Source: Dipetalonema caudispina (lineage: Eukaryota; Nematoda; Chromadorea; Rhabditida; Onchocercidae). Taken from it: DNA of 64,000 nt. A model generated the notes under the pieces. That model was not told the origin of the DNA. It was given only the letters and a program-made list of their open reading frames with translations, and searched no databases. Shown piece by piece: positions 14,401-29,125 of the stretch. The translations under genes and the position numbers were made by a program. The DNA is taken from positions 62,001 through 126,000 of the forward strand of contig JABVXV010000086.1 in the NCBI GenBank assembly GCA_013365325.1. Reading direction: 5' to 3'. The stretch's first letter is position 1; each line of letters starts with the position of its first letter.

Positions 14401-16093
14401 TAAGGGGAAAAAAAGTAGTTGAAAGAAAGAATTATGAAAAGTTAAATTATTGAAAAAATTTGTACGAATTTATTAATTATATCAAAATTTTTAGCAGAAT
14501 TTTCAATAGGAGAATTTAACAAATTGGTTAGCTAAATCAGTGAATAATTTTCATTTAATTTTATTAGCAATTTGAGAAAATCAAAATTTAGCACATAAAT
14601 TATTTGTTATTAATTATATTGTAATTTGTCTGGTAAGCAAAAATTTTTTACTTAGTTTAATTGAATTGAAAATATTTCGTTGATGCATTTACAACATGCT
14701 ATTTAATCGATTAAAAAATATGAAAGCAATAAATACTAATAAATAATTCATTCTTATCATGCAGTTTATTAATTCATTATTTGGAAGAAATATATTTTGC
14801 GTCGAATTTTTAATTGAAATATGCTTACGTTAAATATATTTCAATTAAAAATTAAAAAGATCCGAATGTATGACACTTTAGAGATATGTTTACTATTGGA
14901 AAAAGTTAAAAGAAAAAAAAAGTGATTTAACAATTTTTCAAGCATATTTTCATAACAATCAACCTTTCCTATCATATTGAAAATTTTTTCCATCGTATCA
15001 TCATCATCATCATCATCATCATTATCATCATCAAACATTCCGCAACACTCATTCAAATAAATTATTCAAATATTCATCCAGAAATGCTTCATACCTTTTC
15101 AAAATAATTATTTGCAAATCAATCAATTAATAATTTTTCTTTTCCAAACTTTAGAGAGTGCTACTTAAATTTATCGATGAAGAATGAATGCGTATTGAGA
15201 ATGGTAATGTGGGCATTTATTGATCAATGATTAGTTATCATTTCTATATTTTCTTTGGTTTATTAAAAAGTAATTATCTCTTCAGAACCTTTTTATAATA
15301 TTAATTAGTCTTATACAAATAATTTTACAAACTTGAAAGATGGTAAAATTTATTCAGGAGAGGTTCGTTGTAAGCTTGTTAGATGTCGTTCAAAATAATT
15401 TGTTTCAATTGAAAAATAATATCATGTTAACATATAACATATCCCGAATTGCTAATACTGAAAAGTAATGTAAAAAAGTAACGAAGCTTTTTTGTGATAA
15501 TCATTAAAAAAAAAAAAAAAAAAGGGATGATATCATGATATCTGCAAGTTTACTTAGCTGTTATAATACGTTAATGATTAACTTGTTATATTATACCAGT
15601 AAAGAGATGGTTTCTAGTTTAATTGCTCAAATGTTTGATTATCAATATTTCATAGAAGAGCAGAGTAATAAAACATGAAATTAGTTGAACAAGTTAAATT
15701 ATGTCAGTCATCACATCAATTCATAGATGTATGTATGTTTGTCAAAGAAGATAGCAAGGAGTAAGAAAGATGTAAGTGACCATTTGATTGATAAAATGAT
15801 CATTTTCAAATGATAATTTACCTCTAATATAAGCATATGTTATTGCTGTTGAAAAGATAACTAGCAAAAGTAAAAGTTAACCATTCTAAAATAATCATTA
15901 GTTATAAATAACATAATTGTAAATTAAACAAAATTATGATCATATAAATCGAATATTTCACTAATAATTATATCTATTTTGATAAATTATTTTGTTTATA
16001 ATTATTTAATAATGATATTAACAAATGACAAATGAAAAAAAAAAAAAAAAGGAAAGACAAATTGCTAATATTTCAAATAAAAATTTTCTAGCT

Positions 16094-16129
<36 letters not shown>

Positions 16130-16468
16130 TATGCCATTAATGCATACTTCCTATTAGATACGATATAAAATATCAAATGTAGCATAAAATGGATTTGTTA
16201 TATGGAGAATAAAATGGAGAAATTTTATTAGCAATTTAATGAAATAATACTTTCCATTTTATGATGAGAATAGCGAACCAAATTATCGCAAATCTATCCA
16301 TTTATCATTTCCGTTCCAAATTCATACAACGTATAACACATTCCGTATGGACGAATTTTATAATCTTTTTTTTTTTTTTTTTTTTTTTTTCATACAATTG
16401 TTTGGGATTTGAGAGAACGCGGGAGTAAAATTTTGAGAGTTATGTGTTAATTAATTAGAAATGAGATG
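11490..16468. other. AT-rich gene-free stretch between H4 and the PP4 subunit gene
   Basis: About 5 kb of very AT-rich DNA with many homopolymer runs (for example 42 T at 16096-16137) and a short ATC repeat around 15000-15034. No reading frame with family resemblance was found on either strand, and no tRNA-like sequence was noticed. Confidence 0.65.
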
Positions 16469-16903
16469 AGATTAGACAGATATAGAATGAAATTACTTAC
16501 ATAATAATATTTATCATTTTATCTATGGGATAGTGTTAATACATTAGGGATTTTTTTTTTTTTTTTAGGTAATTTTAGATATGCTTTAAATCATATATTT
16601 GAATTGATATGATATGTATTGTAATGAGATATTTCGATAGATTTGGATATGATATGATAAATATTTTTAATCAATTATAACTGAAGAGATTAGGCAGATA
16701 TAGAATGAAATCACTTACATAATAATATTTATCATTTTATCCATGGGATAGTGTTAATACATTAGGGATTTTTTTTTTTTTAGGTAATTTTAGATATGCT
16801 TTAAATCATATATTTGAATTGATATGATATGTATTGTAATGAAATATTTCGATAGATTTGGATATGATATGATGAATATTTTTAATCAATTATAACTGAA
16901 ATA
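16469..16903. repeat. Recent tandem duplication, two copies of about 218 bp
   Basis: Copy 1 (about 16469-16686) and copy 2 (about 16687-16903) match almost base for base, from AGATTAG(A/G)CAGATATAG to CAATTATAACTGAA. I count five substitutions, all transitions, plus different lengths of an internal T run. Copy 2 ends about 20 bp before the acceptor-like TTTGTTTTGCAG (ending 16922) that precedes the PP4 subunit start codon. It could be a real duplication or two haplotypes placed in tandem by assembly. Confidence 0.85.
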
Positions 16904-16988
16904 TTTCTTTTTTGTTTTGCAGTGAATTTATCATTTGTATGGAAAACAGTACATTTTTTATAATACAATTTCAAACAATAAAATAACA

Positions 16989-19900
16989 ATGGCAGCGAGT
17001 AATTTTGACAATTTCACATCAGGTAAGTCCTTAATTAATGGTATCGTTTTATGTTTCTTATTTTTTATGATATATTGTTATTATAAACATTAGCTTACGG
17101 GGGGTTTTTTTAAGAATTCTAATTTAAGCAAGGAGGTTTGATTTCCTTCTAAAAAGCATCTGCCATATGGATTTGCAGCTTCATTTTTGGCAGCTAGCAG
17201 AATGTAAATTTCTACATTTTGCTCAAAAATGTACTTGGTGAAGTATTATTCAAGTTGAAAAACCCCATAAATAATGACTTGTTTCTGATTGTGTTAAACA
17301 ACCGCTCAAGACTTGCTGTATTAAATTGAATTTTCATTTCGCACTTAACTTTGTTGAAGAATATATCCCTCGTCATGTTAAGATTTATATAGTTTGGCGA
17401 ATCTGGCGCTGGTATAAATACAATCCAATGAGAAAGATTTTTTATTTATTTGCAGCTGTTAATTTTCCCGAAATGGTTATTGAATTTGGCGAAAGTGAAT
17501 TCAACGAAGGTTGGTTGTGTATGTATAACGTGGGATTTATTGAAAGTTTCCCTTTCATTATTCAGGCAGATGTAATCTGTTGTTGGTTACTTTCCAAACC
17601 AGTGACTCGATACACTGTTACCATGAGTAGCAAATGATTTAACTTAGTTTCCAACGAGGTTGAACTTCCTATCTCATTATTTTAGAAATGGGAACAGAAA
17701 TTACGGAACTACTTCATTACGACACCTTTTTATTGTATGCACGCAGCGAAAATCCATCTGATAGGTGAGTTTTTCTCGTTTTCAAAAATGATAATTTTTT
17801 GACTAAATTTTAAGATTCCTGTTTTAGGATAGGGGCAGGGATACTACAGTTGAGGACTTCGATAAAATTATACTTTCGATTCCATAGAGAGAGAGAGGCT
17901 GTACTATTCATTTTGCTCAGAACTGTCCTCATCACGTAAGCTTGGTGTAGTGTATCAAATCTATGCTAATCTTGCGAGGACAGTGACATTTCTATGAGTG
18001 GCTGTGGATTGTGAAATAGTTCGTTTTGAAGGATTGGGAAGGCTTTTTCCCGAAACTCTTGCTTACAGAGACAATAAGTTTTAGTTTTGTAAAAAAACTT
18101 AGCTTCTCAGTTTTGTAGGTTTTAGTCTCTGTCTTGATCGTTATTCTGAGAATCTCTAACTGAATAAATTTATTTCGCACGTGAGTTGGAGTAACTTCTG
18201 GTCAAAATAGAAGCTCTTTTCCAGGGAAATTGCCGTCCGTGGTCTGTCAAAATTATCACGGACGTTGAACATCGAAAAAGAGCAACGGAAAATTGAAGTT
18301 GTCTTTAGTCTAATTGAAAGTGTGTTTTCTAAAGAAACAGGTACTTCTTCAGTGATGGAAAAAATAGCCAAAATCTTTGCCTTGTTATCTTAAAATGGGT
18401 TTTCCGAAAATACTTAAGCACAGTTATCCTGAACGTTGGATTAGAGTTCACCGAGATTTTTTATGGCCTTTTAAGCACATGGTTTCTATGTTATTAAGGG
18501 TCATTCTGAACTTGCTATTCTTTAAGCTAATGTAATTCATTAAATTAGACTAGATAGACGCGAGACATCGGAGTCAAGAAGGTGCACTCGATTATGGCAA
18601 TGTATATTTAATTGGTTATTTGTTAATGAGACAAACAACGTATCCCACTTATCAAAATTTACTTCAGTTCGTGATATTGATATAGTCCTGCTAAGCACAT
18701 TTGCAGTAAATAATGTTGCCTAAATTAGAGGAGACATAAATACAAACTCATTTCTAGATTTGAGTTAATTTAAATTCAGACGAAGTAGTTGTTTGGAATT
18801 GCTGATCGTGGGAGGGTTTTGTTTCGGAATTAAATCAAATTTATTGTGTTTAGAAAGGATAGGTGAAAATTTAAATGAACAGTCTTTTTTTCCCTTTTTT
18901 CACTTATTTAAAGCGAGTATTTCACTGAACTGATTTTCCTCTTTGAATTGCAGATACTAAATTATGTGGTATGTTAGTGGAACAGGTTCCATCATTGTAT
19001 GCTGAATTTATGGCAGTAGAATATCTGCTGAAAAGATCCCATAAAGTATTCCCATCATTATTAGCGAATGCTCTGGATCATACTGCTGATAATGTAAGTG
19101 GTTATTTTTGCAAGTTAGTTATGCTTACATTTTGTAGCTTATTTTAGTAGTAGTAACTAAGGAATGATATTTCTCCGAACTCTTCGTAACATGTTTTTGT
19201 CACACTGCAATTTCTGGTAGATTCATTGGTTCCGTTTTTCTTGATGCGAGGAGAAAATTTTTGAAACCTCATTTTTTGCTCCCTTTTTTTCATCTTCTGT
19301 TATGCTATTCGATTATCTTTATAAAACATCTTCTGTGGTTGGTTGTTTGGCAGAACTTGCCAAACAGTTTTTCCCGACAATACCGTAGAGGGATGCTCGA
19401 GAAATGAACAGGTTCTTGTTAGCTTTAAAGGTCGGTAGTTTGCAGTAATGGCAACAGGTTTTTTAATGTGGTTCATCTTGTCTTTACAGTACAATTAGTA
19501 CATTACTTTCCTTTCTTCCTCTTTTTCTGAAAGATGTGTATGTCTTTACTAAAATGATCTTAAGAGCTTTTATTGTACCCTTGCCTACTTTGTTTCATGA
19601 ATGAAAGAAAAAACTGTGATTATTTTCCACTTAATTTGAATCAGAACATCTAGACTAATTGTCCAAGTCTGTTTTATCTAATTCAGCAAAATTTTGGTTT
19701 TAGTTCTGACAACTTAACTCATTTACTTAAGCTATCTATAGCCGCTGCAAATAAGAGTGATAGTAGCTGCGGGTTTGAAATCTTCAACTCAGCCTCGAAA
19801 TTTCTGTAAACAACTCAAATTTCCAGTAATTTAGCTACACTTCGATCGAACACTTCTGTTGATTTTGCTGAACAAATACTTAAGTTCTGCCTGCAAATTT

Positions 19901-22900
19901 GGTCAAATTGAAGTGCTTGTTTTATTTTTCACATACTTGCTGCAGTTGTTAAGAGCACTGGTTATGAATGGTTAGCTTACGAAATACCCACACTGGATTG
20001 ATCAATCTTACCTTGCTGTAGTTCATCGGGATTATTAAAACTGTCCAGCTATTCAGTATAGTCATTAGGGTAATGCAGTGCATGTTAGATACATATATTG
20101 GCTTCCTAGAAAACCTGCGTTGCGCTAGTTACCAAATATTTTTGGTCAACTCACCTCTTTTCACCTCTTAGTTAGGTTGTGCTTTAAATATTTAATAATT
20201 CGCATCCTTGAAGGGGTCCCTGCGGGAAAATGACAGATGCGTAATAAGAAGGAGGGAGAAACTGCTCTTCACAACCATCTATTTTGCATTTTTTTTTTCG
20301 TTTCTTTTTTCCTCGTTGTCTTCCCATTCGTTTCGCTGCAATGACTTGAATTTTTTTGTCCTTTTTGTGGGCCGTTTTTTAGGTTATCGAATTGAATTGT
20401 GCTATTCCGTTGTAAAAGCTCTTCAAGCGAAAAGCACCAACAACATCAGCAATAGGTTCTTCTGACCTTGAAAAAGAGAAGGAAGAGAGAATCAGTCAAC
20501 CACAACCGTCCCTTCCCTGTTTATTGGTTTCTCTGGATAAACGAGGAAAAGGACCCGGGAGGCAAGAACTAAGTTTCAGAAATGGTGGAATGAAGTTTTT
20601 GTGATCTTAACGAAAATGTGAAATTGATGTTGATAATAAGCAGTAAGCATTGGTTTCATTCGATGTCATAAGAGAGGATATCCATGAGTATTCACGCTTG
20701 ATCGTATGTAGGAAATAGGTGACGTTGATAACAATGGTTGTAGGAATTAGCTGTTCATTAGGCAAACTTATTAAGTGGTGTGAATTCTAATTTTTTTCAT
20801 TGATGGCTTTCCCGCTTAATATTCTATCCATGATAACGCAAGGACACCCACTGAAATGAAGCCAAAAATTTTGAATTGCATTCATCTATCAAAGGCTAAC
20901 TTGTCGTCGCTGTTAGTAGAAACACCGAAACAGACATCTTGTGTTTTGAAAGTACGAGTTGAAAAATAGAAATGCTCATTTGGAAGAGAATAAGTGGTAT
21001 TCAGCAGTGAGGATTGAAGTTTTATCCATCGTTGGATTTGTTGGAGGGGGATGAGAATACTAAAATGGATTTTGTCGCATGAAATCAGCAATGAATCATT
21101 CGTGTTTCCTATTCCGTTCCAGATGTCGGGGAGAGATAGGAGAAATATTAACATCTAGCCTATAAACTCATTTACTCGTGGGTCAAAAGCGAGGAGTGGT
21201 TGAATTCCTCAGTCTGTGAGGTATTTCAAGATGTTGCATAGAGATGTCCGAAGTTCTATCATAGGTAATATGATACGAAAGAATGAGGAGAAAACGATAC
21301 TTTTATGTCAGAAAAGCCCTAAGTAATATAGAACGGTTTAGAATGTCGAAAATCTTAGAATTTTTTGAATTTCTTTTCGTCATAAACGATATGGCTCAAG
21401 AAACAAAGAGATGTTCCAAGTCTTGAAAGCTAGTTTTAAAACGAAACAGCAATGAGTCGTTTCCAAGAACTTTGAGAAGATTTGCATTTATTAAAAATTA
21501 TCCTGAGAAAATATTTTTCATTAGTAAGCGAAATTACGTCAGGGATGGGTTATATTATAAAAACTGATTGAAGGTTTTAATCTTCTAGATGTTCGTTTAC
21601 CTGCCTTGTTTTCCGAAATTGCACAAAGAGTGATCTTAAAAAAGGGCTTTCATCACACATTTGTTAAAAAAAGATGGTGAATAATTTTTATCGAAATTCA
21701 GAATGGTAAATATAAAATGTTGACATTGTGGTTCTATATTCTATTTAGCATTTTTTCCGGTTTTAGTTCACTTGAACATTTGCTGGTCTTTGATTTTCTT
21801 TTGATTTCATCCAAGCAAAACGGATTTATTTATATAGTGAACGCATATGAAAAATTGTAATTAGACATGTGTTGTACTCTTTCATAAAATGATATTAAGT
21901 CAGTATAATATTGGACGGAGTTGATGCGCTCCGGAAAACCGAGTGTTATTGTTTTCTACATCTTCACGTGAGTACGTAACTTGGTCTTTGATGCATTGTT
22001 TCATTAAGATGTTATTTAAACTAGTTAATTTTTTCTTGATATAGAAATTGTTGATGTTTCTTCCCAAAATTAGCAGTATTTCTGTCGTTATCGGTATTTT
22101 TGTGGTTGCTTTTATTGCTGAAGCATCTGTAATAATCAGTCTTAGAAAAGAGAAAAACATTTGAGGAATGTGGTGGAACGCATGCTTTAACCTGTTAAAT
22201 GGTTTAGCAAGGGAAAGTGTGGAGGAATAACATTATAAGTAAATATTGATGTTTTAGTTTTTTGTCTCCAAATTGTTGCTTTAATTTTTTCTTGAAATTC
22301 AATTTTTAATCTAATCGAGTAAAGGATTAACAAAAGAACTGTAACACGAAGTTGGAATAATTTACACTTAATGCTAATTTGATATTTACTTTTTTGGAGA
22401 AGATCTGCGAACTATTAGTTTGAGAATAAAAAAAAAGCTTCAAACATATGTGATATGGAATTTTAGTTTGCAATAGATTTTAGGTACGTAAATCGGCAAT
22501 TGGTGCTGTTGATACTTTGGTTGAGCAACGCATACTGACACAAGGTACGTATTTTTTATATTGGATTTTCAAGCGAAACATATTGTAAATTTATGTTGCA
22601 TAAAGTTTGTGAGGAAAGCTCGTAGGTTTTTCCTTGACTAACGATTGATTGCTCCTTTGAATAATGGATTAGATATTTCCTTTTATCACCTCGTTGGTTG
22701 CTTATTATCTCTTATTTGTCTATTCTGCTGGGTAAATTATATTTTCCTCATGTTTCTCTAATAAATTATATGGTTGAAAATGGTTAGATTTCGAGACTTA
22801 TAGGTTCCTCTGGAAAAAAATGACATTAATGATATTTACGGATAGTAGGATAATAGTAAGTTATCTTACCTTATATTTTTGTTGATTTGTCGAGAGGTGG

Positions 22901-25900
22901 TTTATGGGGAGATATTTTTAATTAAATAATAGCTCTCCGTATCTTCGGCTATTTCCTCATATTAGCGATTAAAAAAATATTTGAGTGCTTTTTTCTAGTT
23001 AAAAAACTAGGTAAGCAGGCAAGGGGTAAAAAATCAGGGAACTGTGCTGCACTGAATAAATGGACAAAAATGTCTTGCTGTAACCTGAAAGCAATTATCT
23101 GCTTTATCCTCTATCCTATCAGAACAAATTTGCACTATGGCAGCTTCATTATGCCGTTCCATTTTATTAGTCAGGTTTTTTTTCCAGTTTTGTTTTTGAA
23201 GATAATGCATTTAATTCCAGTACCAGAGGAGTAAAGTAAGGAACTTTGTATTCATATGTATATTGATATTTATAATTCTTTCCCCTTGGATTTTTTTTTT
23301 TGGTTTTAATTTTCAAAATGCTGTTCAATCTTCCTTTACCCATTTGATCTTATGAAGCAATAGGAACAGCAGCGGCGCTTTGTGTGAGGTCCCGACGCCA
23401 TTATACTCACGATAAATATTGCCTTTTTATTTCAGCGATAGAAAAAAACTCCCTTTTTTCTTGGGATTTTATTTTTTTTCACGAACAGAAAAATAGCATC
23501 GTATTTTTATTCATCGTTTTTTCGAAACAAAAAGTGAATAAATCAAAATTAAGAAGATAGAAAACGAAAGAAAGTGAATAAATCACCGCTGGCATGTTTC
23601 CCGTTGTTTTTTGAAAAGTGTTTTTCTTTTGATTGCAGGTTAGTGTGAGGTAAATCATGAGAGAGAGAAGCTCGGTGAAAGGGCATCCTGCTTTGAGTTA
23701 AGTAGTTAAGCATCTCTGTGTATGTGTGTATGTGTGTGTAAGAATGAGTTGTTTTAAAATAATCGTTTGGGTACTTTTGTGGAGTCGTTTTATGGAGAAC
23801 AAAAGGATTAGAATTTCATGGCAAATTCCTATGTGCATTGCTTCATCACCATCTCTTTGTTCCCCTGGTCTTCCCGTTATGTTTATAATATCTTACAGCG
23901 AGTGGGCAGATCGCTGAAGCAGCAGTAATCTATTGGGAGTGTCAAATTGTTCCAAGCAACTTAAAATATGCTAACCATGCGATTAGTGTGTTGTTTGATC
24001 AGCGAGCTTTTTGGTCATAGATCAGCTTCAGGGTGACTGCTATGGGTGTGTGTGTGTGTATGTATGTATGTATGTATGTATGTGTGTGTATGTATGTATG
24101 TACACCACTGGGAAACGTATGGGTGAGTGACGATTTATGTAGCGGGTAGCATCATCGATGAAGAGATAGGATCAGATTGTTTTTTGTTGAAACAGGTTTC
24201 GCTGCGGCAGATTCGGATCTGTCCATTTATGTGCGAGCATTAATATTTAGTCTTGTATGGTACAGAAAGAAGAATGAAGTTTTTCTAAAAGTGAGAAGGG
24301 TAAGTCTCGGAAATGTAACAACGTTTAAGTCCCATTAACCACTTCAATTTTGGCAAAGATGCAGACATATGAGAATCTCGGGAACAGAAACAGATGGGTC
24401 AAGGGAAGGAAATTGTAGATGCAAGGTTCAGGAACGTAAGGAGGATAGGTGAGGTGACACGAACGTTTAAGGATAGGTAGCGTTTGAAGTGAGGTGAAGT
24501 GAAAATAGTTTGAGGTCAAACGGGAAGTGAAAGATAAGAAGACTGTAGAGGAGAGGAGGTTTTGAGGTACTATCCGTTAAGAATCCTTCCCAACATGGTT
24601 CATTGCTGACCTAAAGTTGCTGACATTGTTCAATACCCTCACTGCACTTATGTCCAATATCGTCTTCTTGCTGTACTTTGGTAATTCTTGTTGCATTGAG
24701 ATGTTTTCATTACTATCACTTGCGAAATCGTCGCTATTATGCCAACAACTAACACGCAACAACCAATCGATGGAAGTATCAAGTGGAGTTGATGTGAGGG
24801 AGGAGGAACTGAGTGTAGAGGGAGAAGAGAGGAGAGGAGAAGGGTGCTTGCTGAAAATAGCTGGAATTAATTCTGCACTAGAGAAAAGGGGTGGAGTGAT
24901 TGTGGGGGCGGTAAAGTGATAGTGCAAGCAATTGGTGGAAAGCAAGATGGGAGGGTTAGCATATTCTCGCACTGTCTCAGCGGCATTTTTTGTAGGACGT
25001 CAAGAATGCCATCTACGTTTTTCTTCTTCTGTTCCTGTCTGTCCGACTAGAATCTCTTCATTCTCATAATTCTTTCTTTTCCACTCTCTATTTGAAATGT
25101 CATCTTTTGCAAGTTGCAATTGTCGAACAAATATGAACTTTCAGTCTTTTCTTTATCCTAAAGACCTCAAAGAGGAGAGATAGAAGGAAGATGAGAGGGT
25201 GGGGATACATCTCATATAATAGGTTGGAGGCGGAAGAGAGAGTAAGCTCCGCCTGTATGATCCTCACTTACTTATGAGCTGGTTAGTGTGTCACTTGCTT
25301 GCTCTCGTTGGGTAGGCATAAAAACTAACTGGGAGAGGCAGGGTCATGTCGCTCAATCAGCAAGAAGGGAAAGGTTTGTGGTAGTGACGATGATGATGGT
25401 GATAATAATATTAATGACAATGATGATGGTGGAGTAGGGTGCGGTAGTTTGCTCCCTGATGAAGGTCCCCGAACTTGTCACTTTAACTGCTTCTACGGGT
25501 TGGCTACTTCTAATGTATCCTCTCTGTTTGTGGAGGAGAGTTGGGATTGGATGATTTGGTTGTCCATCGAAATAATTCTATCGCAATCTTCAAGTCCCTC
25601 TATTCTCTTCATTCATTCACTTGACCTTCTCCTCTCGTCACTGCATCCTACTCAAATGCTATCATCATCTTGTCGACAACAAATACAGCTGTTTTCGTTT
25701 CATTTTGTCACGCTGTGACCCCACCTCATCCATTCTCCCATGCCATATCTCTTCTCTATTTTCCTCCCTTTTCATTGAATCCATCCTTTCTGTGGAGGCT
25801 TATATCAGTTTGTATTGCAAGCTCTCTTTCCACCTCCCTCTTCCTGTTTTCTTGCTGCGTTACAGTTTCAGCTTTCTCCACCTCTTTCCAGCATTAATAT

Positions 25901-28900
25901 CGAGGTTGACAGTAATCTCCTTCCTATATCTTATGCATATTTGTCAACGCAACAGTTACGGCATGATTTCCGATCTGGTCCACACTTTGCCTCCATTCAA
26001 CCTCCTAGCTTCCTATCGGCAATACTCAACAATTACTGCAGACACACACACATTTCGCTGCGTTTCATTTGAGCGCGATAGGTCGTTATTCGCTGGGTCA
26101 TTTTTTTCCCCTTCGTTGTTGCAGCGATTATCGTATGATACTGCTTCTGCTTCTTTGTATTGCTACTGCTAATACTAATTCTGTATTGGATTTATCGACT
26201 ACAGTTATGAGCCTGATATTGTTTACTTGTCATGGTTCAACTATTTTGTGATATCCACATTCCTCATTTGATACTTGAGGCATTCCATTTTATTGTTTCT
26301 TGATTGCAAATCCTGATGATGTACATGTTCCTCGTCTTGGCTTAGTGATTTGAATCCTCATTATGTTTAACTAAGACTGGTTGTTGACTTCTGTTAGTTG
26401 TTTGCTGAAGTAGGACTCGATATTGCCTTCTTTCTCGGTAAATTAGTATATGAGACTTGTAGGTGTAGAAAGTACCCTGTGTTTCTTATCTAGTGTCAAG
26501 TCTTTCAGGAAGCTTACAAAATGTGATTTGTCCCACACTGTTTGGGCATTGCTATTGCCCATCTGATTATTCGCATTACATTACTGATGACCAACGAGTG
26601 GAATCGCTAATGGTTAGTTCCTGATTTATCACTGCTGTTATTCCTTTTCACCTTAGGGAGTGGAAAAGTTTAGTGGGGTGGTACTTTGAGAATTACAACA
26701 GAGTCTAATGTTTGATGTTGCCTATGACTTTCTTCAAGCACTTCGTGTTCTCTCAATATTTATTTCTTATGCTTTTGCTTTATATTCGCCTTATATGCTA
26801 TGATGTCGTTTAGAGCTTGTAATTTAAATGTCGAGCAGTGCATTAAAGGAAATGGTATCCAGAGTTGTTTCAAACCTCGGGTTTTGTTGATTAATATTTG
26901 GCCTTTCTGCAGTTACCAGAGTTTATCGCTTCGTGTCATTTTATACAGCCCAGGTTATATCTAAACACGTCGTTGATTCACGCTGTTACTGGCTCCCATT
27001 AGAACGTTCTAGCAGCATATGGTATAGCTGTAAACTGGTAATATTTGGTGGGATATGTCTATTTGTAAGTTTGTAAGCGACTCTGGACTGCCTCCTTTTT
27101 TCCGCTGCTCGTTGTTACATTTGGTCGTTCTTGAGGTGTGATGTAGTGATAAGTTGAATGTGGATCTTACCATGTCCCGATCTTAGTGTCGAAATGGCTT
27201 GACGCGTATTAGCGTCTTTTTCGTGCTTGCCGACGCGTGCTGTTTGGGATTTCTAGACCACTTGGAACTTAGGATCCACTTTTGACGCCAAAAAATATGT
27301 ACGTTATACCTTGCATTATTGAACAAGTTCTTGAAGCATCTAATCAAATTACACTCCTACGTGTTTAGTCTCATGTCTTCCAATGTACTTCATGTTTGTT
27401 CGTGACAGAGTAGGATTATTTTTGCATCGGCAAACAGATTTTCCGGGACGCAACTATATTATAGGATTCAGGTGGATATATCTAAGAAGAAGCAGAGCGA
27501 AGTAGCATGATACTAAAATTTGCTATTATGGATAGAAAATGTCCCGAGGGGTGTAATTTGATAGCTTGTGTACCGGAAGAAACAACTACACCTTCTGGAG
27601 CATGCTGTGTGTCGGTGGTGAAAGACATGGGTAGTGAGACGTTAGAATTTGAAGGTCGTATCACTATTCTGTTTTTCGCCTCGTATCACGGCGACGCCCC
27701 CTTCCTACAATTATAATAATCATCCTGTCCCCAACCGTACTATAAATTCGTCAAGAATAATCTCGATCGACAATACTCACTTTTCGGCGAAGTTGGCTAC
27801 TGCATTAATGTGGACGTGTGTGGAGTGATACGCAATGCGACCTTATTATGTTGCAAAAAACTGCTGTCATTATCAACGCTATGGGATGCTAGTACAGATT
27901 ATGTTCTGCTGTTCCTTTGCAAATATTGGTACCATTATTTCCATGATTGTTAAAGAGAGGTTGGATCAATGGAAATTGGTGCCTTTTTTCATGTTGCGCA
28001 TTGTGCTTAGATGCGTAGTAAGTGAAGTAATCAACAGCTGAAGTTTTGTCTTATTGTTTGGATGGTTTTTCATTTTTATCACTTTTAGTCTGGAATTGTT
28101 TGGCATATGATAGTGCTTGAATTTTTATTCAGGAGAATTGAATTCCAAGCCGAAGTCATCGCATGTGTGTCTATCGTTTTGTGAAAAGTAATCTTGCATT
28201 TTGTATCATAGCTGTTTTGGTGACTTACAGTTATTGTGGACACTAGAATTGGCTATATTAATCCTCTTTACCACTGATGCTGATACGATCTGCAATATGC
28301 GTTAGTGAGAAATATGTCGCCAAAAGCTGCAGAATTTTTCTTCATCTTGTTGGGACGTTCTGGAACAAATAAAGTTAAGAAGGGACAGATTGAAATTACT
28401 ATTTCACATTGTATTATATCATAGATTTAAACATTCCACGAAATGCGAACTAATGTTTTGTTAGCCACCTGATCGCAGCTTGATCCAGGTAAGTATGAAA
28501 CACTGGTGATAAGATCTTAGACACCTGATTGAATCAGTGTTTGTTCTGCAAGTAAGATGTATTTTGAGGAGCAACTTACAAACGATAGTTGATAAGCCGA
28601 AGTGACGGTGCCTCTTTTCATCTTTTTTTTTTTTTTTGAAGGAATTCTCCACTATATTTTTTGCTATATATGGTGTACATATGTAGATGGTTTCAAGGGT
28701 AATTGATATTTATAGCAGTAGCGGTTATCAATATCTATAATGATTCCTTTATGATTGGTATGATAGGATTCGTAGCAGTGATAAGTACAGAGATAGTGAT
28801 AATTGTATTATGGGAGTGATAATAAAATGTGACATTATTGGGACTAGTGCCAGTAACTGTAATAGTAGCAGTGATGATTACAATCGAGATGGTATCGATG

Positions 28901-29091
28901 GTAATGATTGTGATGGTAACCTTGGTGGTTATGACAACAACGATGGGTATTCATGACTGCTCTTCTCGGGTTTTTTCTCTTTTTTTTTTTTTTTTGTGCA
29001 TGAGGAAGAGGAATCCGTGTTCGGGAGAATGGCAGGAGGTGCACCGATATATCCTCCTATTGCGTACCTGCTGTGTAATGCATAATCTGAA

Positions 29092-29125
<34 letters not shown>

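Noticed and set aside
17326..17637. 103-codon open frame in intron 1 of the PP4 subunit gene
   Set aside because: It starts with a non-ATG codon, has no homology signal and lies between two well-supported exons.
24197..24300. Possible PP4 subunit exon after AACAG at 24196
   Set aside because: It is open in the right frame but does not resemble the family, whereas 26509-26612 fits phase and sequence (VICPTLF).
27160..27720. Possible degraded reverse-transcriptase fragment on the minus strand (an LFADA-like motif)
   Set aside because: One short motif only, with stops around it; no second RT motif or repeat boundary was found.
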